From Owenia fusiformis (taxonomy: Eukaryota > Annelida > Polychaeta > Sabellida > Oweniidae), in the NCBI GenBank assembly GCA_903813345.2, contig CAIIXF020000001.1, positions 23,983,915 through 24,047,914 of the forward strand: 64,000 nucleotides of DNA, written 5' to 3'. Shown in pieces: positions 27,001 to 37,066 of this stretch; position 1 is the first letter of the stretch; every line of letters starts with the position of its first letter. The notes under the pieces were generated by a model. It did no database searches. It was not told where the DNA came from and saw nothing but the letters and a program-made list of their open reading frames with translations. The translations under genes were made by a program, and so were the position numbers.

Positions 27001-30000
27001 TGCATTCAATTGCTGTTCAGTTGATATAGTATATTAATGTTTACTTTTTGATACGTTATTGATGGAATTGAATTGATTGAATCTAGTTGAATTTTTTACT
27101 GGATTAGAACCTCTAATCTGCTTCCTTTTCTGTTTTTTTCTTTTCTTTTTTGTCCTTCGTGTGTTTTGAACTACCGGTTAATTTGCTTGTTATCAGATAG
27201 GGGAAGACCAGGGCCAGGATAATGCCATACTGTGAATATACTCAACAGCAGACTTATTAGAGTATAAAAATGTGTTTATAGAGCTGACGTGTTAATTACT
27301 CAACCAGTAGAAGAGGTATGGAGGGACAGAGAATTTGAGTACATCCATGATGTTAAGTGGACATATGTGGGTCTAAGGACAGGTGTATTTAGAACCTACC
27401 CAGCCCATAGGTCAACAAGAGCTTATGACCCATCAAAGTAAGTGAAACACAATATTAAAAACTTCAACACTTAAGCTCATACAACCGATGCATTTACATG
27501 TAGCAAAACCAAAATAGAATCACGTAGCATTAGATATAAAAATGTATTTATATAGGCCTATATTATATTTATTCAGACATTTTTTCAACTTAAGAACGAA
27601 ATCTAAATATACCTTATAATATTATAGCCATGTTATATTCTCATTGTCTGATAATTTTTGATCCTGGCTACTCCCATTGATATCTAACAAGATGACATAT
27701 ACAATATGTACCTTTTGAATGATTGACAAACACACTGCACAATTTTGACAATGAGATTTTATTAATTGATGAGCATGACAAACAAAACTAGATATCAAGA
27801 TTGCAACCAATCTTACAGAGGCCCCGTAGGCATTTTTTGACAATAAGAAGGTCATATATGAACTCTAGGCAACTTGTACACGATGTACTGTATAAACAAA
27901 TATTTGTTCAATTTGAAGGAAGTTGAAATTTGACCTTGAAAAAAGAAATTTGACCTTTTTCAGTTTTTGAACTCTAATGTCTCAGAACTGGTGTAAAATT
28001 TTATATAGATAGTCAATTGCTAATATGCGTAGGACCTTTTGAGGAATAAATATCCTGTATTTCATACAAAAATATTCATTTGATTTGTTGTCTCGAATTT
28101 CGTGAAACTTAGAAAACACAGTTTGTGATTTAGTTTGATGACTTTGACCTTGCAAATTTTACATCTCTAGACCTCAGTAGATCTTTTCTGATTAAATATA
28201 CCTAAATTTGAATCCAGAAAATCAATTTAAAAAATCAACTTTTTTTACCTTTGGAAGGTCACTGAAGGTCAACCAAAGATCAAAAGTCAAAACTTAGGTC
28301 AGGTTTGAGTCTCTGAGAACTTGTAGATGATTTTTTAAAATAAGGTTGGTCAATTTAGAGCAAATTTGATCTTGAAAATTTTCGAAATTTGACCTTTTTT
28401 AGTATTTAAGTTCTAATATCTCAAAACTGGTATTGAATTTTAATAGATAGTCAATTGCTATTATGTGTAGAACCTTTAGAGGAATATATATTTTGACTTT
28501 CATTCAAAGATATTGATTTTTAGTGATAAATTTTGAGAAACTTAGAAAACATAGTTTGTGATTTAGTTTGATGACCTTGACCTTTGACCTTTACTTTTTT
28601 AGTCCTCAAATTAAAATTTGAAAAATTAACTTTTTTTGACCTTTCGAAGGTCACTGAAGGTAAATTAAAGGTCAAAGGTCAAAAGTAAGGTCAGATTTGA
28701 ACTCCTGAGAACTCCTGTAGATGATGTTTAAAAGAAATTTGGTTAATTTGAAGCAAACTAATTTTTTCAGTTTTTGAGCTCTTGTATCTCAAATCTGGAG
28801 CAAAATTTTAAAAGATAGTCAACTGCTAATATTTGTAGTACCTCTAAAGGAATATTTATCCTGACTTTCAACCTAAAATATTGATTTGTAGTCTCGAATT
28901 TTGAGAAACTTATATAGCACAGTTTGTGACCTAATTTGATGACATTGACCTTTGACCTTAAAAATGTTACTTTTTTCAGAGCTCAGTATCTCTATTTTGA
29001 TTAGGCCAACCTAAATTTGAATCCAAAAAATCTATTTGAAAAATTAACTTTTTTGACCTTTCGAAGGTCACAGAAGGTCAACCAAAGGTCAAATCTGAGG
29101 TCAGATTTGAAATTCTGAGACTTAACAGATGCTTTTAAAAAAACAATTTGGTCAATTTGAAGCAAGTTGAAATCTCAAAAATCTAGGCAAAAGGCTCACA
29201 CTAATAGGATACTAATATCTATCTGTGTGACAGCCAAAAATAAAGTGTAGTGTCAAGATTTGAGAAACTTGAAAAAAGCTTTGATTTGACCTAGATTTTG
29301 ACTTTAGACCTTCACCTAGATAAAATTTTCTTTCCCCCAATTTCAGCCAAGGTCCCTAGTAGGAGCATATAAGAGTTAACTCAGACCTAGCTAGAAGTAG
29401 GAGAAAAAGTGCTAAAAAGAATAATAAATAATGATTAATAATAATAAATAATAACTACAAAAACTATAGGAGGCCCCTTGAAGGGCCTCCTATTAATAAA
29501 TCAATATTTTCGCTGTCAGATGATTTCTCCCAATAATTTGTGTGATAGAGTGTCTGTGTTCTAATGCTTTTTAACACAAAGGAAATGTACAATTCAATGA
29601 TTAACACTGTACTAAATTCTTATATTAATGCATTATGCTAAGTGGTCTCCCCAGCTTTAGGAACCAGGTTATGCACCCCCTTAAAATTGTGGAAATTATT
29701 TGCCACCTTGTTGAAAATCTGTTTGCACACTTTCAAACTCATTGAAATATTGAGGTACTATGAGTAAGATTCTGATGAGTAAGACCCTGTTGAGAAAAAT
29801 ATCTTTACTTGGGAGATCACTGGTGGCAGTCATTTTCCTCTATAAGCTTAATTGATTTTACTATTTAACATGAAGCTATCTCTATCTGCATGTTAACCTA
29901 CAGGCGTCCCTGGTTCTACCGTGCTAAATCTGACCCAAGTAAAACATCCATCTCTACAGTATATATGGATGCTGCGGGCGTAGGCAAGATCCTTACCATC

Positions 30001-33000
30001 TCCCAGGCTGTTTTTGAGGGTATGACAGGGCGTACCAATGAAGAGTGCCGCAACATATCAGCAACTGGGCCCTGGCCTGGGGGTTGCCCTTGCACCAATG
30101 ATGACGAGTGCATTATAGGTTTGTATATTACTAAATGCAACAATACAATTTGAGATTTCTTGTATTTAGTGCTTATGTGTGAAGTGGTAATTGAATATAA
30201 CATTCTCTTCAACCTGCTCCTTTTATTTACCTTTCTTTGAATATTTATTTGCGCTAATATGCTTTGGTCATGTTTTTGATTTTGAATAATAAGTTAACAT
30301 TAATTTCTGATATCTAACTGAAATCCAACAATACTATAACCTCTTGAATACTAGAACAATTTTTAAATTTTTTACCATTTTTCTATCTTGATAACATTTT
30401 ATCTTCATTTTGATTTAGTCACCAAAAACCAATTGTTCACATTTGAATGCATGATGAGTTAATTAACTTGCAATAGATTAGTGGACCTCCTACACACATA
30501 GGCTTGCATATGGGCATCATGCACATATGGGTACAAATGATGCCATTGTCATCTCCACTCCTCCCATCTTAACAAAAGCAAGCACATGAATCTACTTGAT
30601 GCACATACGTATGCCTTAGTCATCCACCACTGTCCATTGTAACTAAACACAGCACATGAACGTAATTTCTCGATGCCAGTTAAGGCTGACAAAGTCATCG
30701 AGTTCTGCCTTTTTGAATAAACCCGAAAACATGAATAGAATCTATTTTCTCATTGTTTCCTTTAGGAGTATGCTATTTATCAAAAGCTCCTGGAGAGAAC
30801 AAAGACCAACCACGCTGTGCCACAGAGCGTGTTGAGGCAGTGACCAGTCTTGATATCCTCTATAACAGTTTCCATAAGACCACCATGGACATCATGGAGT
30901 CCAGTGACCCAGGTCACCTCAGGTCATGTGGGAAGAAGTATGACTGTCCTGATGGAGAACCACAGTGTGAGACCAGGTATGTTACAGCTTTGCCGCTCAA
31001 TCTCATAAAGTTTCACACAACATTCTGAATGTTAAACATTTCATTAACTCTGCTGTATTTTCAACTTCTCTCAATGAAATACATTTTAGATTTTTTAATA
31101 AAGGGAAAAAAAATTCCATTGACTTTTCCACTCTCCAGTGATAATAAAATGGCATTTTATCACCCACCCACTGAAGAAAGTTATGACAATCATGAACTGT
31201 ATGGGAAACTTGCCATGGCACCTTACTTCAGTATAAATTCAAATTGAAAATTCTATATTATCCATTGATAACCTATAAACCATTTTATCATAAATAAATC
31301 ACACAAGAAGCCCACACCCAGTTTTGAATGAAATTATTCTTTCTCACAGTATTTTTATCTCCTCTTATCTGTACCACTCCAGGTGTTATTTATTTGACAA
31401 CCGAGCCAACTTGATCACTGACCCTGACTTCCTTGAGGCTGATAACCTGGACACCAGCAAATACAAGGGCATCACAATGGGCAAGAAGGAGGGGGAAGTA
31501 ATGAAGGATCTGATCTACCAACACCACCTCTTTCAGAGAATTGAAACTATAGATTTCCAGGGGTCATGCAGTATCTCTCCTGGTGCACCCAAGGTAAAAC
31601 TTTTTGTTTTTCTAATGAGGTTGTGGCATAATGTAAACAAATACCTTTTTGTGGGATATTTGATTAGTTCAGTGATTGATGTTGTATGAATGAATTGTAT
31701 GAATTAACATGTAAAAATGTAATTGCCTCTTTTTAAGGTTACCTTAAAAGGAATCCCCCAAACACCAGAAGAAACAGATGATTACTATAAGAATCGTGGC
31801 CCTATTCCAAAGTTCTCAAACAGCTTTGGCTGCATTCAGGATGTTGTGGCTTATGCGGCAAACTTATCAGCTTTGGGTAAGAACAAGTTGTATAATTCAA
31901 TGCTTAAAATAAATGTGTTAAGTGTTAGCAATGCAGGAAATATTTTGTGAAGGAGTATGAGCTGTTGATACCACAATGGGAAAAAGCACTAAGTATCAGC
32001 AATTGTAGTCTTGCTGCAAGATTCTGGACCCCCCCCCCCCCCCCTTATCTACTTTACAAAGTTGTTGTTAAAGTTAAAGTAGACAAGGGTGCCCAGGGTC
32101 TTGAAGCAAGAGTACAGTAATTGACAAGCTCATCAACTCTCTTTATACATGATCATATAAATGATCTTAGGCTATACAATGTTTATGTCTATGATATTTA
32201 TGCATCACACAGAGAGCAGAACAAAACAGATCATTTTGAATTATTTATTAAGGTTTCAAACGATCATCAATTATGTGTATTTTATTCTTCTTGTATCTGC
32301 TATCAGTCAATATTCTGTAAATAATAGATGCATATTGTGTTTGTGGAAAATTCCGCAGTATAGGTTGATTTTCATATTTTTCCTGTCATATTTCCCTGTA
32401 GGTCCCAGCAACATGATAACTGGCAATGTGTCAGGGCCGTGCATGTCAGGGTTCTACTATGTGACCCCCCTGCCCAAAACCAACCTTCTCTTACTGGTCA
32501 TAGAGAACTGGAAACAGTACAAAGACTCATTTTTCTACAACTTTAATTGTAAAATAGCCAGAAGGTAAGTGGATATTACTTTTTTATGACACATGTAAAA
32601 TTGTGTATGACACACATGTAAAATTGTGTGTAACACACATGTAAAATTGTGTATGACACACATGTAAAATTGTGTGTGACACACATTTAAAATTGTGTTT
32701 GACACTTATGTAAAATTGTGTGTGACACACATTTAAAATTGTGTTTGACACTTATGTAAAATTGTGTGTGACACACATTTAAAATTGTGTTTGACACTTA
32801 TGTAAAATTGTGTGTGACACACATTTAAAATTGTGTTTGAGACATACAAACCTTCATGCACAAATGCATCTCACAATTGTCAATTTTGTTGTAAAGCAAA
32901 CATAATTGAGGAAGTAACGATAATTGACACTGGAGTCAGCATGATTATTAAGATCTTGACTGCATTGCAGCAATAATGCGACTCCTCTGCTATTTTTTGT

Positions 33001-33731
33001 ACTTCTAATACAGACATTTAGTACACAAATACATTTAGTACACAAATACATAATACACACTGAATTTGACACATAAAAGTCACAAAACTTATATACACAT
33101 GAGAATAAACATGTATGGCAAAAGGGTTGGCTCATTTAAAACGTAACCACTGGTTACATTTGGTTTGGGTTTTACACACGATACATAAGTATATAGAAAC
33201 AGATATGCATATGGTACATAAATGAAAGTTTATTTATTAATATTCATAATTATATTAAGTTTTGTTTGTTATTGGTACATACTTAGATACATCGTACCTA
33301 TATTATTTATTTATTAAATGAATAGTATAAGAATAGTTAAGGTTCTCAATTGATTACCAATATCTTTCAATATTATAAGGCATTTAATGATTTTATATTT
33401 ACTTATATTTAATTATAATGAATGAAAATTTAATTATAACGAACATATGTATAATTATAATTGTATTTGTATAAATGTATTGACATGTATACTAACACTT
33501 ATTTAAGTCATGTTCTGTGTGTTGCATTTCAGTATTGTTAACTCAGGTGCTTACCGTATTATCAATGGAACATGCTCTCACGAAGACCCCTTCACATCAA
33601 CATTGGCAGAAAATGGCATGTGTCCCATCATCAGAAACCTTGATATCCCATGCACATACCAAGGAGTGAGAGGTCTTGGGTATTCACCTCTTATTTTGCT
33701 CCTAGTTATACTAATAGTATGGAGCATATAA
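15012..33731 (+). CDS. Alpha-2/delta-like protein (VWA_N + VWA + Cache, GPI-type tail), complete
   Basis: Alpha-2/delta proteins are extracellular auxiliary subunits of voltage-gated calcium channels. Twenty-one exons join in frame to 1184 codons: 15012-15161, 15418-15567, 15900-16057, 16363-16515, 16900-17064, 17487-17615, 18301-18429, 18678-18799, 19130-19233, 19491-19744, 19973-20117, 21021-21170, 21453-21563, 26642-26982, 27282-27437, 29904-30118, 30766-30976, 31383-31593, 31738-31876, 32402-32564, 33533-33731. Seen: signal peptide at 1-21; VWA_N region with [26 protein letters not shown] just before the VWA; MIDAS DCSKS (about 256-260), later GGTSELEKG and [10 protein letters not shown]; Cache region with SYLTVEDGE and [15 protein letters not shown]-terminal hydrophobic run [13 protein letters not shown], a GPI-attachment-type end. 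Vertebrate RRRPWYIQ is RTRPWYIA here. Order and length fit alpha-2/delta better than CACHD1 (about 1270 residues), but it is divergent; VWA/Cache-domain protein is the safe name. Confidence 0.86.
17540..18187 (+). repeat. 81-bp tandem array, 8 units, copying the end of exon 6 and its splice donor
   Basis: The unit starts tcatcaacacattaacaaag and recurs every 81 bp (17540, 17621, 17702, 17783, 17864, 17945, 18026, 18107) with one or two changes per copy. The first unit is the 3' part of coding exon 6 plus gtaag. Each later unit therefore repeats about 25 codons and a perfect GGCAA|gtaagt donor. Between units the frame reads TAA, so only the first donor keeps the protein open. Confidence 0.93.
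18931..19008 (+). repeat. Dispersed TGTCACCACC repeat, copy A (short)
   Basis: It begins atgtcaccaccacaaa and ends gtggtgacattttgcatgtt. This internally deleted copy lies in an alpha-2/delta-like intron. Ends are inverted (tgtcaccacc / ggtggtgaca). Confidence 0.6.
20118..21020 (+). other. Intron 11 of the alpha-2/delta-like gene
   Basis: Apart from the truncated dispersed repeat near 20,700 I see no gene, hairpin or array here. Confidence 0.5.
20685..20760 (+). repeat. Dispersed TGTCACCACC repeat, copy B (5'-truncated)
   Basis: It keeps the 3' half: taacaaatatggcagatggt followed by gacattttgcatgt, matching the other copies. It lies in the intron before exon 21021-21170. Confidence 0.5.
21301..21341. 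repeat. (CCAT)n microsatellite
   Basis: About ten uninterrupted ccat units, intronic. Confidence 0.95.
22790..23668 (+). pseudogene. Transposon-borne PIN/FEN-like domain protein, frameshifted
   Basis: Three overlapping frames (22790-23023, then to about 23117, then 23123-23668) read as one broken protein. The first has KRRRRGK and a lysine-rich stretch, the second [20 protein letters not shown], the third [13 protein letters not shown] and [17 protein letters not shown]. The ExDT / SPDTDVLVLL / H-x-TGCDTTSA pattern recurs in an uncharacterised, transposon-associated family of invertebrate genomes and resembles acidic-residue nuclease folds. At least two frame breaks make it non-functional. 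I cannot name the superfamily with certainty. Confidence 0.6.
24470..25567. mobile_element. Nested 1.1-kb foldback element with TA target duplication
   Basis: It begins gtaccccggacaggttgtat and ends with the reverse complement; arms exceed 350 bp and it has no coding capacity. The uninterrupted site is preserved in the opposite arm of the host transposon (gactatataagct near 22,105) and again near 25,930. Comparison gives exactly TA as the duplicated target. It is younger than the host element. Confidence 0.85.
27438..29903 (+). repeat. Intron 15 of the alpha-2/delta-like gene: 370-440-bp repeats rich in AGGTCA half-sites
   Basis: From about 27,905 to 29,180 a unit of roughly 370-440 bp is repeated about three times. 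Landmarks such as tctcagaactgg recur at 27980, 28419 and 28787. The units are full of tgacct/aggtca; three copies form perfect one-base-spaced direct repeats (28578-28590, 28669-28681, 28946-28958). No open frame is present. Confidence 0.75.
29466..29492. repeat. Perfect 11-bp stem hairpin
   Basis: ataggaggccc, a 5-6-base loop, then gggcctcctat. It is isolated and intronic; meaning unknown. Confidence 0.7.
32029..32044. repeat. Poly-C tract (16 C)
   Basis: A homopolymer in intron 19 of the alpha-2/delta-like gene; its length is probably unreliable in assembly. Confidence 0.95.
32587..32838. repeat. 22/44-bp tandem array
   Basis: Units of the type gacacacatgtaaaattgtgt repeat about eleven times. 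In the second half two variants alternate, giving a 44-bp higher-order period. It starts about 20 bases after the donor of exon 32402-32564. Confidence 0.85.
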
Positions 33732-34050
33732 GTTGGATCTCTTATTCCAAACCTTTCACAAATATCCAAAAGAAGTTCATTCAGGTTATCCTGAATTATA
33801 TGCTGATTCGACAGTTTTGACAGTAGATCACCCTAGGACAACATAACATATGGATCAGTTTAAACTGAAGTCCCAAACATTATAAAATGCAGACTTGGAC
33901 CAGCTTAACATTGAGTCCAAACAGTCATGACATTCAATTATGAACAGATAGACATCTGGGCATTTGTTATTTGTGTACTTATACATGTATTTAGCAATTC
34001 GAGGTGCTGGAATCTCATATAGAGAGTTACATGTACTTAGGCTGAATATG

Positions 34051-34337
34051 GTCTTATGAAGAAAACCTGTGCAATATGGCATATATAGTCATATGGAGAA
34101 AACCTGTGCAATATGCCGTATATGGTCATATGAAGAAAACCTTTCCAATATGCCGTATATGGTCATATGGAGAAAACCTGTGCAATATGCCGTATATGGT
34201 CATATGAAGAAAACCTGTGCAATATGCCGTATATGGTCATATGAAGAAAACCTGTGCAATATGCCGTATATGGTCATATGAAGAAAACCCGTGCAATATG
34301 CCGTATGTAATCATATGAAGAAAACCCGTGCAATATG
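34051..34337. repeat. 37-bp minisatellite, nearly 8 copies
   Basis: The unit gtcatatgaagaaaacctgt + gcaatatgccgtatatg recurs every 37 bp from 34051, with one to three differences per copy. It begins about 320 bases after the alpha-2/delta-like stop codon. Confidence 0.92.
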
Positions 34338-34684
34338 CAGTGTACAGAGCTTTGAGAAAAAATATATCTATTTGAGATCTGTTGCCGTAAAGTCTAAAGT
34401 CAAAATACTCAGTAAGTCTAGTTTTTAAGTTTATTTTTGGGGTAGTATTTTTATGTACAGTATTATAAATTATTTATGATAACTATGTAAGACCTATTGT
34501 TTAATGTAGGCTGCATGCAATAGTAATGTACTTAATTAAATTTAATGTACTAGTAGTTTTAGATAAGCATATAGATATTGACATCTTTTATTTATAGTTA
34601 GATACACATTTCATCAAACTTATTTATTATCCCACTGAGCAAAATTCACTGGGATATAGAGAATTGGTCAATAATCATCTGTTC

Positions 34685-34800
34685 ATTCAATCTCATCCAA
34701 GTCTCATTCAAGTTATCTCATCCAAGTTATCTCAATCAAGTTATCTCATCCAAGTTATCTCATTCAAGTTATCTCATCCAAGTTATCTCATTCAAGTTAT
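34685..34800. repeat. 14/28-bp tandem array
   Basis: Alternating catccaagttatct and cattcaagttatct units. Confidence 0.85.
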
Positions 34801-35024
34801 AATTCAATGAGTTTTTTATGACTTATTAATTGTTCATGTTTGAAATGTGCCATGACAATTTTTGGGTAAGAATCACAATAACATTTTTTGTGGAGTGGGA
34901 TTTTACTCTGTGGACTTTGTTCTAGTTTAAAATGAGTTTGTAGCTTTGTTTTTTTGTTATAGTAATGATTGGGATTTGTATTATTAGTCACTTTAGATTT
35001 TATCACACATTAATGGATTCCCTA

Positions 35025-35122
35025 TAGCCTTGCCCAATGCGGTATTTTTACTTATCTGATCTTGAATTATTACCATAGTAGAAATCAAAATAAGTAAAAG
35101 AGACTACATAAGGGCAAGGCTA
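35025..35122. repeat. 98-bp MITE, short copy of the ccttgccc family
   Basis: The ends tagccttgccc and gggcaaggcta are inverted. The arms include tttttacttatctgatcttg. A longer copy of the same family lies at 40822-41320. Confidence 0.7.
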
Positions 35123-35560
35123 GATTTCCTAATACTTGATACTTATACCCATATTAACCATGAAAGAGGTGTCAAAAAATATTGTCCAAAATCAATTTGA
35201 ATTAAAATGAGTGATTCAGTTGGGGTATAGTTAATGAGAGATTATTTATGAATTGACAATCATTTTTGTATTTATTGAAGTGTTAACCCAGTGAACTTGA
35301 GAGTAAATGGTCATATATATTCTGTACTATACTGAGATAAGATTAATGGAAGTCATAGATTTAAGGAAATATATATTACCATGGCAACATATTTTGAGAC
35401 TTCTGTAAAATAGCAATAACTCAAGAAAACTACAGAAGATAGTCAGTGATGTTCCAAAATTGTAATCTTACATAAAATCTGTTACCTTGGCAACACAAAT
35501 TATTTAAAAACATTGTCTTGCAATGGTGTTTTATCATGACAATCAGTTATTACCTTATTG

Positions 35561-35973
35561 ATGGTAACATAGTAAAATAAATGTAACTAGTTGGTAACAT
35601 AGTGTAATTTATGCAAGCAGATGGTAACATATTATAATTTGTGTAACCAGATGGTAACAGTATAATTTATATAACCATAGGGTAACATAGTGTAATTTAT
35701 ACAACCAGATGGTAACATTGTGTAATTTATATAACCAGATGGTAACATAGTGTAATCTATGTAAGAAGATGGTAATATAGTATATTTTATATAACCAGAT
35801 GGTGACATAGTGTAATTTATGTAACCAGATGGTAACATAGTATAATTTATGTAACCAGTTGGCAACATAGTCTAATTTATGTAACTGAATGTTAACATAG
35901 TGTAATGTATGTAACCAGATGGTAACATTATGTAATTTACATAACCAGATGGTAACATAGTGTAATTTATATT
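35561..35973. repeat. 30-bp minisatellite, about 14 copies
   Basis: The unit is close to ccagatggtaacatagtgta + atttatgtaa; copies diverge by 1-5 bases. A 78-codon frame across it is only the repeat being read through. Confidence 0.92.
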
Positions 35974-37066
35974 AACTTTGTTTTATTATTATACATGTTT
36001 AAAACTGTTTATAAAATGATACAAAATGTAACTTTCAGTTTGTATTATGGAATATGCAGATAAATGAAATTATATTATGACAATTGTTGTAGGTTTTTTG
36101 TTTTACGTCACAATGTTATTTGAAACAAAATAAATTGTTTTTAAAAAGTCATCTTATTTTGTTAACTTAATAAAGTATTGCCACTGAAGTATTAATTTCG
36201 GGTTTAACATATAATTCTAACCAACTTTTTGGATAAATGTACATGTACTTTTTTGGTAAATTATGATGTAGCTATTTTGAAATTGTCAGATGTTGAATTC
36301 ATGATCAGGGATGGTTCTTTGCAATATATCTAAGTTTAATAATTAGATGTTTGTCATCACCCTTGTCATCTAATGCTTGTGAGAGACTCTAATTTATTAT
36401 GAGACAAAAAGTGTTCCTAGCCAATGTATTCTACTTGTTATCAGTACATGTGGATGAATAAATTATTATTGGCTTGTGTTTATATGTTCATTTTCCACTT
36501 TGATATTTATTTCATTACAAAGATAACTGGCCATTTTTAATAACAGAAAATTAGATGTATTATTGAAATCAATCAGCGTTATTTAATACAATATTTGAAG
36601 TTTATTCAGTATTTCATTGTATGATTGTTGAAGGAAATTCATCTTTTAGTAGAGGCTGAGACTAAGATAAATGTTAGTCTCAGGTAGAGGCAAACAAAAC
36701 AAAGTCACAATGCTAAAAGTTATAATTTATTAGTAAAACACAGAAAACATGATGAACAAAATCAATTCATGGTTAAAATCTTTATATACCCCCTCCAAAT
36801 ATGTAATGCATTATTTATGATATTTACAATTCAATTGTTTTAAAGCCAATGGTGAAATAGTCTAATATAAATCATGAATAGCTGTTTTGTGACATTGTGG
36901 CAACTAGCTTGCTGGTTTCTACCGACAGTCAGCAAAACAATAAACAACAACTGTTTATAACGAAGACAACTTCATAAGAAGAGTTTTTCGTGCTCGAAAT
37001 ATATTCCATAAACCATGGATAATTAGAAATCTACACCAAAGTTGGGTATATTTTCAATTTCATAAC

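Larger units (their letters stand above)
33732..37066. other. Intergenic region / 3' UTR between the alpha-2/delta-like and PKD1-like genes
   Basis: No exon is visible. Candidate AATAAA hexamers occur only far downstream (36,129; 36,167; 36,463). The stretch is dominated by the minisatellites and the MITE listed separately. Confidence 0.5.

Noticed and set aside
29466-29492. Hairpin read as a Rho-independent terminator
   Set aside because: The genome is eukaryotic and the site is intronic, without a following T run.
35632-35868. 78-codon repeat protein GYINYTMLPS
   Set aside because: This is the 30-bp minisatellite translated; the period is a multiple of three by chance.
34051-35973. Regular direct repeats resembling a CRISPR array
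   Set aside because: There are no unique spacers between units; they are head-to-tail minisatellites in eukaryotic DNA.
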